Source: Macrophomina tecta
Lineage: Eukaryota; Ascomycota; Dothideomycetes; Botryosphaeriales; Botryosphaeriaceae
Length of the DNA: 64,000 nt
Assembly: GCA_024180945.1 (NCBI GenBank)
Contig: JAKSGN010000006.1
Span: 558,001 to 622,000 of the forward strand
Reading direction: 5' to 3'
A program made the position numbers and the translations under genes. Shown in pieces: positions 1 through 10,798 of this stretch; position 1 is the stretch's first letter; the number at the start of each line of letters is the position of its first letter. Under the pieces are notes generated by a model. That model searched no databases. It was given only the letters and a program-made list of their open reading frames with translations, and was not told the DNA's origin.

Positions 1-1531
1 GAGGCACCAGAGGCCAACCTGGTTGAAAGGGCCATCCTGTTTCGAATCCTCAAGCTCAACATCCACCTCATTTTCGTCTTCGATGGGCCCAGGAGACTAT
101 GGAACAGAGGCAAGGCTGCTGGCAGGATCAGATACAAGGCCATGGATACCCTACGGTGAATGCTGAATCTCGGCGTTCCGCACTGCCAAGCCCTTGCTGA
201 AGCCGAAGCAGAATGTGCCCCACTACAACAGGAGGGCGTGGTCGATGCTGTGCGGTCGGAAGATATTGACGTTCTCCTGTTTCGCTGCGCCTTTCTCCTC
301 TGGAACTTCTGGGAAAGCAAGAACAAGAAGACCGACCCGTACCTCAGGATGCTTAGGGCCTCTGATACTGGCAAAGAAAGGGCTCGATCGCGACGGCCTC
401 ATCCTGATGGCCATCCTGAGTAGTGGCTATGATACCGTCGGAGTCGAGCGTTGCGGTCCGAACCCGGGCGGTACTCCTGCACAGACCGGCGTGGGCAAGG
501 GCCTATGCACGACTCTAGATGGTGAGTTGCTGTACTTTAGAGACCTTCTTCATCCTCTCCGCGGACACGAGGTCAATATGCCCCATGGCTGGCCTCGAGC
601 CCCCTACCTCTGAACCACTATCGAAACCCAAATGTTTCTACGCCAGAGGAGCTTCGAGTTTTACAATAACGCAAGCCTTGCGGCCGCCCCATCGACCAAT
701 CCAAGTTAAGAGCCTCCCTCAGAGAGGAGCTCTAGATCATTTGTGAAAGCCTCCTGAAGCACGTTGCCCCTGTGATCCTGGCCCACAAGCTGTGTAGCAG
801 TACCATCAATTAGGATAGTACCTGTTTATTTGAACTTGTTCGTTCGCAGAAGCGGCACGCAGATAATGTGGTCGAGGATTTATTTGAGAAGAAGATCAGA
901 TCCTGGCCAGTCTCTTGTCCACTTGGGTCTAAGTCAGTAGCCAGACGCCGCAAACTGGTCGAAACTGGGGAGCAAAGTCGACAGGGAATTCAATCCTCTC
1001 GCCAAGATTGACTGGGAGATTCTTGATGCCGTCTTCCCGCGCAGCCTTCCTGCTTCCTTCTTTGAGGCACCGCCCACCAAATCGCCTTTGAAAAGGAAGT
1101 GTACAGTGCAAGCCTAGGGGAGTGCTGATGCAGAAGACTCGAGTGTGATATTCCAAGGTTAATTATCAGCAATGAGACAGTCAACGCCACCCAGGAGGCC
1201 AAAGAAGCACACAAATTAACATCACAACACACCACTCGTGCTAACAGCTCTGAAGGCGACGCGGACTCTGAAGTAGACGCGATAGTGGAAAGGATGCTGG
1301 CTGCGGGTCCGCCAGCGTCCTGATCGCCGGGCAGTTGACAATAGGATTTATGATGCATCGGTAATTCCTCATGCCCGCATGCATTCATACTTTGTTGACC
1401 TCGACTCTGAAAGCGAAGATGAGCTTCCTTCTCAGTCCGAAGGTCTGCCTCGTGCCGCCGCTGGGCCTTCTCGAAGAACACCCGGACCGGACTCCGCGGA
1501 TGAAGACACTCGATTAGCGCGTCGACTGTGA
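1..1531 (+). pseudogene. Decayed XPG/Rad2-family nuclease gene (GEN1/Yen1-like), 5' end outside window
   Basis: Degenerate remnant of a structure-specific endonuclease of the XPG/GEN1 type. Bases 1-156 (frame 1) encode the end of an XPG N-terminal domain with the hallmark FVFDGPRR. A TGA at 157-159 interrupts it, and the same frame then continues into an XPG-I-like block with AEAEAECA and a VVDAV.SEDID motif. The frame shifts near 355-380 into CGP-containing sequence (DGLILMAIL...VGVERCGP), where the usual GGDY motif is damaged. Later fragments in frame 1 (NPNVSTPEELRVLQ near 619, PIDQSKLRASLREE near 688) carry further stops, and frame-2 pieces follow (KIDWEILDAVFP near 1004, acidic DLDSESEDE near 1391, stop about 1529). 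Several stops and at least two frame changes make it non-functional. Family assignment rests on recognised motifs; the exact paralogue is unsure. Confidence 0.72.
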
Positions 1532-3813
1532 GCGACATATGATGCCGCATTTAGCTTCAACATCGGCAATGCCCGTCGCCACTCGTCAGCTTGCGGAGCC
1601 GTCGACAACAATGCGGAGCTCAGCCCCCACGTCCGAATCCCAGCAGCAGATCCACCAGCCACAGCGGAATGTTCAATGTGGAGCCGCTTTCTGCACGAGA
1701 ACCTGATGGCGTCTTATTGGGCTGGATTCAATGCATAGACACCCGAACCAAGTGGCATGATGCAGGAACTGTCAAGTACCCAAGACTCGAGCTCTCGGGA
1801 TCCTGCATGCACCAGATCCGAAGCCATAGAGCGTATTGACTTCAGTAATCACTGAAAACGACAACGCCTAGTCATACGCATGACCACGGATGAATCCGAT
1901 TGGGGCCATCCTCACCTCTACCATGTCGGGGACATATCGTGTCGTGCCGGAGCCCTAAAGCTTGCACGAACCGCCTCAAGACGCCGTCCTGTGTCTGAGG
2001 CGTATGATCCGCCGAATGCTGCCATTTGCTGGATCTATGTCCGTCTCCGTCCTCTGCAAAGTGACCTTATGAGCAACACGAAGTTACGAGTAGCTTTGCG
2101 TGTGCGTTACCGTGGGAGTAACTGCTTTGGAACATTTGCCGAGCCATCATACGGATATGCCCAGAGGATGCGCCTTCTTGTTCGTGCATCGGTAAAACCT
2201 ACGTCAGCATGGCTTAATCGACGCGTTGCTCCGGATCCAGGTGCTGTCTCAACCGCCGCGTGTATTCAGTCCCGCAATCACGATAATCCCAAATATCCAT
2301 TTTCCTGCAAGTTTGGGAGCTTTGGGAGCTTTGAGAGCAAGAAGAGTCAAAACTTTCATGACATAGCTCCCCACGGCAGTTTCGGTTGAAGTGTGACGGC
2401 GGCAGGTCATTCAAAATCGGCCCATGCCCAATGACTGCAGGTGGCTCGTGGAAACGTGGTCGAAGGTTGTTTTTTCGGTAATTTTGTATAAACATCATGA
2501 CGGGCTTGAACTGGCCAGAGGCGATTCATGTTCGCCATGAGTCAATCTAGCCCCGCGATCCGGGAAGTCCTCTCTTCTTTGCCAGGGTGGCTCGGCTATC
2601 TGAATGTGTGAATTATACTCTCCGACACGATAAGGACGAAAGAGCCCGTCACACGCCGAAGAAACAGTCGCCACCGTCACGAAAAGGAGCTGCCAAGCAG
2701 AGACAAAAAAGAAAATGCATTGACGTAGCGGGCCGGCAACGAGATTAAAGATCGTCCCAGGGACTTCGTATTGCATTCGGACGCACCCGAGCAGCCCCCC
2801 GCGGGCCGAGCGGTCTGTATCAGGATCGAGGGCTCCCAAGGACGTGGAGTGAATCTCCGCAGCGGTTGCCGCTGGCAAGGCCCATGTCAGTTCATGTATG
2901 CGAGGGGCGAATCTCCACGAATCGTGCAGGCTCATGGGACCAATAACATCTTCGAAGAATGCCGCAGCACATGGCCGCCCGAGACCGTCGCACAGAGCCG
3001 ATTGCCATGTTTCGTGTGGATTGGACAGAAGTGTGTCTTACTCAGAATGCACCATCTGCTGCAGAATCTCTCAAGTCCGTGGAGGCTGAGCTCTTGGTAT
3101 TGATGGGATATGCGCAGTCGACGAGGCGGAGCGCTCGGACGCCGCCCCCCGTCTTACTGATCTTCCAAACGGATGAAGATCGCCGAGTTGTTTATGCACA
3201 GCTGACCGCAAGGTGGCACAGATTACAGGTGTCTCGCGCGAACACTCGTTGGTTCACTGGGCTGACAGTCTGACCCGGCGACAGGGGCACTGATTAAGCT
3301 CAAACTCTATTTGCTAAAAGCCGTCAAACTGAAGCTTCCGCCTCAAATACGACCAATAGAATCCTTTCCTGTAGTCCCGGCCTTTGTTGTCAATTGCCGA
3401 CGGTGCAGCTGCCCGTTGTCGCCGAGGCTTGAGTTGGGGTCTCGGCAAGGGCTTTCCATGATCAGCGCGTAAAGAAGCCTTGGTAGAACATCCGGCATCC
3501 CGGGTGCAGCAAGCAATGGACTCTTGCAGCCCGTTGCCACCCATGTTCAGCATCTGTGATTTTGTCCTAATTTAAACAGCCCACGTCAATCGGCGCCAAT
3601 TATATCGCCCGGAAAGCTGGTGTGCTGAGATGGAGCCGCTTTTCCTTGACGCACGCGTTTCTCAAAATGCTATGGACAGCTCGCCCGGAATCGATGTCCT
3701 TTCTCCCCGAGCCCCATCGCCCGTCCAGGAGAGATAAACCTTCTCATAGGGCCTCATTCCTGCTCTCTCCTTCCCTTTTTCGTTACCCTCCCCGACCGCG
3801 GTCCACCTTCGAC
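1532..3813. other. Intergenic, no gene recognised
   Basis: Several open frames exist (for example 1880-2389 and 2959-3273 on +, 2495-2935 on -), but none shows a domain, signal or coherent splice structure that I recognise. The last part precedes the multicopper oxidase and presumably holds its promoter. Confidence 0.5.
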
Positions 3814-5927
3814 ATGTGGTGGTTGGCATTGTTCTCATTGCTTGTGGCCGCCACGGCCTGGGCCAAGGAGCCCTACCTCAAGGTCCACGATGATACCTTT
3901 ATTCCAGATGCCGTGTTGCGGGTAACAGAGCAGAGTGCCTCCATTGGTTGCATCGAGAGGACCTCCGCCGTGGTCAACGGCACAGTTCCGGGGCCGATTT
4001 TGGAATTCCAATCCGGCAGCGTGGTATGGGTTCGTGTTTACAATGATATGGCAGACAAAAACCTCACCATGGTAAGCCCCGACGATGTGCCTGCGGTGAA
4101 TCAGACTAGTCAATTAACTTCTCGGTCCACAGCATTGGCATGGCCTCACCATGGCAGCCGCTCCATTTGCCGACGGTTCCGTTGCAGCCAGCCAGTGGGC
4201 GATCGAGCCGTTCAAATTCTTCGACTACGAGCTCAACCTATTCGACATCAAGCCGGGGACGTATTTCTACCACTCCCATGTCGGATTCCAAGCAATTACT
4301 GCCACGGGGCCCCTGCTCATTACCAAAAAGCCGGGAGAGGAGCCGCCGTATGAGTACGAGGAGGAACGCATCGTCCTCTTTTCCGACCTTTATAACACGA
4401 CGGACCACGACATTGAAACCGGACTGGTAGCCAGCCCTTTCAAATGGAGCGGTGAGGTCGGAGACGTCCTCGTCAACGGATATGGCATATCGCAGTACCC
4501 GGCCACGAACGACGCCGAGAGTTGCAACCTTGCACAGATTCCCGTGGAAGCTGGGAAGACGTACCGTTTGCGTTTCATTGGTGCCACTGCCCTTTCTTTC
4601 CTCTCCGTTGGCTTTGAGGAGCACAATCTTACCATCATCGAGGCGGATGGCCACTACACGGAACCTGCAGAAATCGGCTTCCTTCAAATCGGCGGCGGCC
4701 AACGGTATTCTGCTCTTCTAAAGACATGGACTTGCGAGGAGCTCGCCGCCAAGATTGCTGGTCGAAACCAGTTCTACATCCAAATCGAGACTCGTGACAG
4801 GCCCAAGAACCTCACCACCTACGCCATTCTGGACTACAGCGACAGCTGCGCTACCAATAGCATCAGCGTCGAGGCCACCATCGGCAAGGACTCAACATCG
4901 CCCCCTTCCTACGCCCCTCCTTCGCTCAGCAAACCCGGCAACAACAACAAAAACAACAACAACAACAACAACACCACGCTCCCCCGCAAGACGCCGCCCA
5001 AGACCCCACCGCTGCACCTCCCGCCCACCGTGCAAGGCTGGCTCGACCATGACCTCCACCCGCTCGAAACCTACACGGACTTCCCGACGGCGGACGAGGT
5101 CACGCGCACCGTCTACATGGACATCTTCCAGCTAGGGCAGGACGGCTACGTCAAGTGGGCGCAGAACAACCTGTCGTGGTACGAGCACACGCCCAAGGTT
5201 CCCTACCTCGTCGCGCTCTACACCAACAGCACGCAGTACCTGCCCGACTACGACTATGCCGTCGCATCGGGGACGGGCCACGACGACCGCGTCGGTGCCT
5301 GGCCCGCCAAGATGGGCGAGGTGCTCGAGATCATCGTCGTCAACACGGGCAGCTACAGCAGCGGCATGGACGTGCATCCCATGCACCTGCACGGCGCGCA
5401 CCCGTTCTATTTGGGGAGTGGGAAGGGCACGTACAACAGAGAGGAGAACGAGAAGAAGTTGGCGGGGAGGGTGCCGGTCACGAGGGATTCGATGATGCTG
5501 TATCGGTATGGCGAGAAGGAGGAGCCGCACAAGGATAATAGCTGGATTGCGCTGAGGATAAGGGTGACGCAGCCGGGGGTGTGGATGTTCCATTGCCATA
5601 CGCTGGCGCATATGATTATGGGTGAGTTTGACCTTTTCCCTTTTTTTCTCTTTTTTTCCTATTGCGCATGTTGGTTTGATGAAAACCATGGTGCTGATGT
5701 GATTTGGAACAGGTATGCAAACGGTCTGGGTGTTTGGCGATTCGAAGGATATCCTCACGCTGCCGCTGCCGATGGTGGAAGGTTACTTGGTGCCTGGCGG
5801 AGATGTGTTCGGTGATGATGATCATGATCCGGTGGTGGTGCACTTCTTTGACCTGGACGACGACGACGACGACGACGATGATGATGCCAATAAGACCGAC
5901 GGGAACGGCGGGAAGAATGGCCAGTAG
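3814..5927 (+). CDS. Secreted multicopper oxidase (ascorbate-oxidase/laccase type)
   Basis: Extracellular copper oxidase that would oxidise phenolic or similar substrates and reduce O2 to water. Exons 3814-4071, 4133-5621 and 5713-5927 give 653 aa; GT..AG introns restore frame at both joints. The start at 3814 opens a signal peptide (MWWLALFSLLVAATAWA). All four copper motifs are present: HWHG (87-90, created by the first splice), HSH (133-135), HPMHLHG (501-507) and HCHTLAH (573-579). The residue ten after the T1 cysteine (C574) is Met584, as in ascorbate oxidases and low-potential laccases. Oddities are an Asn-rich linker around 4936-4980 and an acidic C-terminal tail with a run of ten Asp (about 5857-5886), both trinucleotide repeats. 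It lies 3 kb from the oxidoreductase that begins the PKS locus; cluster membership is unproven. Confidence 0.9.
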
Positions 5928-6428
5928 ATGGGGGGGAGGAGAGTTACTTGATTCGCAATGGAAGAGGTTACTGCGGAGGGGATTTGTAATGCATGCTACA
6001 GTTTTTATGCTATATGCCAGGTATAACCAGAAGGAAAGCCGGATGATTAATCGTGGAAACAAGAGAAAGAAGCATTTAGAGTTTCGCATGAGGTCAGGAT
6101 AGTCAATGCTGGGATGAATGTCGAAGACAAGATGACGTGTAGGCCAGCCATTGTAGGACGCTGTATTTTTGCTTCTCGGGGTCGCGGGAATAAGCATTAG
6201 AGCGGAGATCTCGTGCGAGCAGGACCCACAGTGGAGATAGCAGTAGGACCATGTCTCGTGAGGTTCTCTTGCGTTCCCGATGAAGATGGCAGCAGTTGTC
6301 GGCAGGTCCCTGGTCTTGGGCACCTCGGCAAAGGCGAAAGAGGGGAAAGGGAAGCTCTTCCACACGTCCCGGCAGCAGTTACGCTTCACAACCAACCCAC
6401 GAGCCAATCCCCCAGGTTGCGTCGCACG

Positions 6429-6833
6429 ATGCCGCTGCTGCTCCTTCCGCGGCCCACGACGCCAGCCCGCAGCGGGTGGCAGCATGCTTGCCGGGTACAG
6501 CCCTGGCTGCCGCGGCGCCCCTATCAGCGCCTTCACCTGGCTCCATCCCTCCGCCGCAACCGGCCAGCAGCCGAGCTCTCTACCGCCGACGCCTCGCACC
6601 AACCACGCCTGGCCGGCCCTTCGCTGGGCTGTCTCGTGTCCGAACTCAGCGCCACCAACCTGACGGCGGCGGCGCAACAACTGCGGCGCGAGGCGGGCAC
6701 GATGCCAGAGACACAACGCGCGGCGCTGCGGCGGATGGCAATCTGGCTTTTTGGACTGCCGGCCGCACTCGGAGCAGGCCTGGCTGCAGCCGGAACATGG
6801 GTCGGGAAGACACGAAGCAGCGCTCAGGCGTGA
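6429..6833 (+). CDS. Candidate small membrane protein, unrecognised
   Basis: Possible single-exon ORF of 134 aa, not matched to any family I know. The N-terminal half is rich in Arg, Leu and Ser with almost no acidic residues, like a mitochondrial targeting sequence. The C-terminal part has a helical polar stretch (ELSATNLTAAAQQLRREAG) followed by an Arg patch and one hydrophobic segment (MAIWLFGLPAALGAGLAAAG). Another frame is also open across the same GC-rich DNA, so this could be chance. It starts 500 bp after the multicopper oxidase stop. Confidence 0.25.
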   Translation: MPLLLLPRPTTPARSGWQHACRVQPWLPRRPYQRLHLAPSLRRNRPAAELSTADASHQPRLAGPSLGCLVSELSATNLTAAAQQLRREAGTMPETQRAALRRMAIWLFGLPAALGAGLAAAGTWVGKTRSSAQA

Positions 6834-7270
6834 CAAAGGCGATGGCGCGATATCTTGCGAGACATTTTATTATTGCCAGTCAACAAGGTGCGCAACGCCG
6901 AGACCCAACGAGAATTGTCCGGGCAGGGCTGAGGATTGCATCACAGCCTGCCAGAATGCCCCCTTCTCCCCCAATCCAGATGCGCTATGTCGGCCGAGCT
7001 CCACAGAAATCAGCGGTCAGTCGCTTGAGAGACTGCAGGGCTTCAAAAGGATAAATCCTATATCCTCTTGATCTTCCTCCAAGCCTCCGCTGTATTCCGT
7101 CCAGACGCTTGTCACAACCTGATCCCGGCTAGTTACAGGAAAAAAAAAAAAAAAAAAAGAAGAGCCTTATCCGATATCCGCCAGAATCGGTCCCTTTCTG
7201 GTCACACAACCCTTTTTTTTATAATTTGCGTCAACATCAGCGCACCAACGCGTGCCACTGCCACCACCAC

Positions 7271-7278
7271 TATATATA
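7271..7278 (+). promoter_or_regulatory. TATA-box-like element
   Basis: TATATATA about 84 nt upstream of the ATG at 7362, followed by an A-rich leader; a plausible core promoter for the F-box-like gene. Confidence 0.45.
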
Positions 7279-7361
7279 CCATTCCCCGGAAATTCGACGT
7301 CCTTGACGTTGCTCCTGCCCGATACCCTCAAAGAAAAAGGACCAACACAACACCACGAACC

Positions 7362-8141
7362 ATGACGGACCTCATCACAACACCACCATCACCCATGCGC
7401 TCAACAGTTCCCCGCCGCGCCTCCACCGCTCCCACCTCCTCCCTCATCGACCGCCTCCCTACCGAACTTCGCCTCCAGATCTACGACCTCCTCTTCCCGG
7501 ACAAGCCCATCCCCTCGCACCCCTGCGACCCAGGCTCCTTCCGCGCCGACGCCCAGCGCACCAGCACCAAGGTCCTCCTGCTCAACCGCGCCCTCTCCGC
7601 CGAAGCCACCGCCATCCTCTACGCCCGCGTTCCCTTCCAGGTCAAGATCCACCCGGGCGGCATCGCCCTCTGCGGCGGCCTCGCCCTCACCTACCCGGAC
7701 TTCGACTTCGGCAAGCGCGGCGGCCCGCGCAAGGTGCACCCCGTCTCGCGCGCGCCGTGCGAGGCCGTGCTGCGGCATGTGCGTAGGCTGGACGTTACCG
7801 TTGTGGCCTGGGTGCAGTACAGCGTCTTCGACATCGTGAGCGCGTACGTGGCGCATTTCGTCGAGCGGCTGAGCGCGGGCGACCCGCCGCTGCTAGATGT
7901 GCGCTTGAGCATCGAATGGCACAATGGGACCATGAATTTCCCCGTCACCCACCCGACGCCGGCGATGGCGCGGCAGCTGCTGGAGCCGTTTGAGGCGCTG
8001 AGGGTCAGGAGGAGCGTTGATGTCGGGAACGTGGCCACGCCGAGGTACTTCTTCGGCGCGCCGGCGTTGGCCGTCGTTGAGGAGGAGGAGTATAGGGCGT
8101 TGAAGGAAGAGGTGAGGGCGAAGATGTTGGCGAGGCGTTAG
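7362..8141 (+). CDS. F-box-like (LPTELRLQIY) fungal protein
   Basis: Single-exon protein of 259 aa. After a Ser/Thr/Pro-rich leader it has the fungal F-box-like signature LIDRLPTELRLQIYDLLFP at about residues 27-45, followed by NRALSAEATAILYARVPFQ, a pattern common in large families of ascomycete F-box-like proteins. The open frame extends upstream to 7068, but that part crosses a poly(A) run. The ATG at 7362 sits just before the domain and below a TATA-like element, so it is preferred. The rest has no recognised domain and ends in a Glu-rich helix. It may be a substrate adaptor for ubiquitin ligases; no function can be assigned from sequence alone. Confidence 0.75.
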   Translation: MTDLITTPPSPMRSTVPRRASTAPTSSLIDRLPTELRLQIYDLLFPDKPIPSHPCDPGSFRADAQRTSTKVLLLNRALSAEATAILYARVPFQVKIHPGGIALCGGLALTYPDFDFGKRGGPRKVHPVSRAPCEAVLRHVRRLDVTVVAWVQYSVFDIVSAYVAHFVERLSAGDPPLLDVRLSIEWHNGTMNFPVTHPTPAMARQLLEPFEALRVRRSVDVGNVATPRYFFGAPALAVVEEEEYRALKEEVRAKMLARR

Positions 8142-9096
8142 AGCTGGGGAGCTCGCGGGGTGGTTCAATGTGCCCCGGGAGAAGGGAGAGGTGGGTCTTT
8201 TTTTTTTTTTTTTTTGTGAGCGATAGCACGGTGCCGGCCTCGAAAAGATCGGTGTGGCGTTTGGATTCAGATATGGTACCTTTCTCTAATGAGGTGAAGG
8301 AGGTTGTAATATCATTTCGGTGATGATCGTTGATACCATATAGATCCTCAATAATATTGAGGAAAATGTATAGCTTGTTCTGGGAATGGCGGAATTAGTC
8401 TTTTATGTGTGTGTTCTGTCTTTGACGAAAGCAAGGCTTTTACAGGACGTCGCTGGGCTGCCAAGCGTTATGCATGTGACCTATGCAGACGGAGACGAGG
8501 AGGTTGTCAGGGAGTTGCGCTAATATTGGGCGTGGATGCCCCCGCATATGTAGAGCGGGCGTATAATATGAATGATCGAATTCGTTTGCGGAAGGTTTTT
8601 TTTTCCTTTTCCTTTTTGGCTCTTTTTTTTTTAAAAAAAAAAAAGAAGAAAAAAAAGGCCACCTGACATGCATTTTACACCACCGCATGTTCGGGGCCTG
8701 TAGTGCGACCCTGTTCTTTGTCTCTTCGTCATGGCCAGGAGCGGGCATGACCTGGAGATGCGCCGAGTCGCTTTCTCACCCGTAAATCAATGCCGTCAGC
8801 TCCCCAGATACTCCCTTGTTAGCCTTCAGGTAACCTTCAGAAGTAGTAGTCGAGAAAGGAAGAGGGTGGGATCTGTTGCCGCAAGGGTGGACGTGGAGCG
8901 GGGAGGAGGTCGTGCGGGTGATCCCTTTGCGGCGCGTGGGAGATGTTGGGCGGCACTGCTGTGGTCACAGGTATAGAACAGTTCGAAGATGGTAGTGTTT
9001 CTATGGTCCTCTCATTCCCATCAGGTCAAATGGCTCCCAAATTCAGCAGATGACGAATGTTGGAACGGGAAGAATCATAAACATTACTGTGGTATC
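8142..9096. other. Intergenic with T/A homopolymer tracts
   Basis: Lies between the F-box-like gene and the convergent 3' end of the FAD oxidoreductase. Contains a T-run near 8200-8216 and a T10-A12 palindrome at 8623-8644. No coding frame is convincing. Confidence 0.55.
8623..8644. repeat. (T)n(A)n palindromic homopolymer tract
   Basis: T10 at 8623-8632 directly joined to A12 at 8633-8644, followed by more A-rich sequence. It resembles the tract at 12794-12820. Confidence 0.85.
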
Positions 9097-10798
9097 TCAA
9101 AAAAGCTTAAAGTAACCCGTGCAAAGCCCGTTGCTCGTGAAAACCCCGTCCGGATCTACCCTCTTCTGAATCTCTTTCAGCCTCTCTACATTCTCGGCCT
9201 TGTACCCAGAAAATACATCGTCGTATTGGGAGCACGCGTAGTTCATATAGACGTATTTGTTGAGCACTCCAAGCTCCTCTGCCGATTCTCTGAATCTCCT
9301 CAATAAACGTTTGCGGTAAGCGTACACAGCATTGTCTTCCTCGACATTGGTCCAACTGGTGGCCACATTCATGACTGTCATTCGGTTAGCAATTCACGCT
9401 CGGTCTGATATGGCAGCGGAAGCTCACGTGTTAAGGGGCCATCAGACTCTATTCCAATCGCATTGCCGCCGCGGCTGTTCATCGCATCGATGGCGGCGAC
9501 CGGGATCGGCTGGAATGTCATGGCGGGGCAGGCGGATTTGCCCTCGACCTTCAAGATCTCAAGCTCCTCGTTGAAAATTTGAATCATGCGCCTCTCCTGC
9601 TCCTTCGACGGCGTGAAGGTCATGGAGGCCATCCAATTGCTAAAGAGAGCATATGTCAGTCACGAGCACTTTAATTGCATGGTTCTGTCGAGGGTCAATT
9701 TGCCGTACCGATGCCCGCTCGGAGTGCCTTGTTTCAACTCCATACTGAAATTACTAGTGTACTCGGTCCGCATAGTGCTGCCGACAGCTTCGATCTGGTC
9801 GATTTCGCTGTAGATTGCGGGGCTCTCCTTAACATCTTGCGTGTACATCAGCTGTGAGAGGGCGAGGGTGGCGTTCTTGGCCGGCATCCAGATGTAGCCG
9901 GTCCAGTAAGCGATGTCTGGATCGTCGCTCATCATCAGGTTGTAGGAAGCATCAATAAGAGCGTCCATTTTGTCCGGGGAGTAGAATTTCTGTCCGCCAT
10001 AGACCTTGCCCAGGCTGACGGTTTTCAGAGTGAAGCGGGTGACTATGCCGAAGTTGTTGCCGCCGCCACGGATGGCGAAGAAAAGATCAGGATTGCAATG
10101 CTCATTGGCGGTGATAATGGTTGCGTTGGGCAAGACCATCTCGACCTCAAGGATGTTGTCGGTTGCCCAACCATAGCGGGCAGACAGGAAGCTGATGCCT
10201 CCGCCCAGGAGGAGACCGCCAACACCCACGTCGTCAACACGCCCTCCCATGACGCCAAGATTGTCGGGCTCCAGGGTGCGGTAGACGTCGCCCCAGATGG
10301 CGCCAGTGCCGACCTTTGTCCGGGTCTTGTCGGCGGAGACCTCGACTTGGTTGATACGCTTTAGATCGACGGTGACGCCACCGACGGAATTAGAGGCATC
10401 CTTGCTGGAGCTGTGGCCGCCGCTCTTGACGGCGAACTTGCACCAGTGGTCGAGCAGGACTTTGAGCACGGCGGCCACCTCTTCGGTGGTCTTTGGCTCG
10501 ATGCGGCAGGCGGGGTGCGAGTCCTGCTGCTTGGCGTCCCAAACGGTAAAGTTGTCGGCATTCGGATAGTGCAATTGGGAGCCAAAGTCGCTGGCCAGGG
10601 TGGCGCACTGTTGCACGTCGATCAGATGTGAGTGCTTGTTTTAAGCATATAGACGAAATAGGCAAGAGTTACCGCTGCGTCACAGCCGCTACTACTCAGC
10701 GCCCGACCGGACGGAAGGGCAAAGAATTGGGCCGAGGCCTGCAGGGAGGCAAGAAGCAGAAGCAGAAGCAGAAGAACAGAGGGAGCGAGGGCAGCCAT
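9097..10798 (-). CDS. Secreted FAD-linked oxidoreductase, BBE-like, His-only flavin attachment
   Basis: Berberine-bridge/GOOX-type flavoprotein (FAD_binding_4 then BBE domain) expected to oxidise a pathway intermediate with O2. Exons 10798-10673, 10607-9709, 9639-9428 and 9374-9097 give 504 aa; three GT..AG introns keep frame. The start at 10798 opens a strong signal peptide (MAALAPSVLLLLLLLLASLQASAQF). KSGGHSS at 103-109 carries the histidine (H107) that binds FAD covalently in this family. The second motif reads GRVDDVGVGGLLLGGG (164-179) and lacks the cysteine of bicovalent members. The C-terminal BBE region has NYACSQYDDVFSGYKAENVERLKEIQKRVDPDGVF. It ends 2.1 kb from the PKS 3' end on the same strand and is a likely tailoring enzyme. 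Confidence 0.9.

Larger units (their letters stand above)
5928..7361. other. Intergenic, one weak candidate ORF and a poly(A) tract
   Basis: Holds the 3' region of the multicopper oxidase and the upstream region of the F-box-like gene. A low-confidence small ORF (6429-6833) is listed separately. An A18-type tract lies at about 7141-7158. Other long frames here overlap each other in several phases and look non-coding. Confidence 0.5.

Noticed and set aside
5616..6836. 406-aa minus-strand open frame
   Set aside because: It overlaps the multicopper oxidase 3' end and its Asp-repeat in antisense; its Val/His repeats are the mirror of GAC repeats, and no domain is visible.
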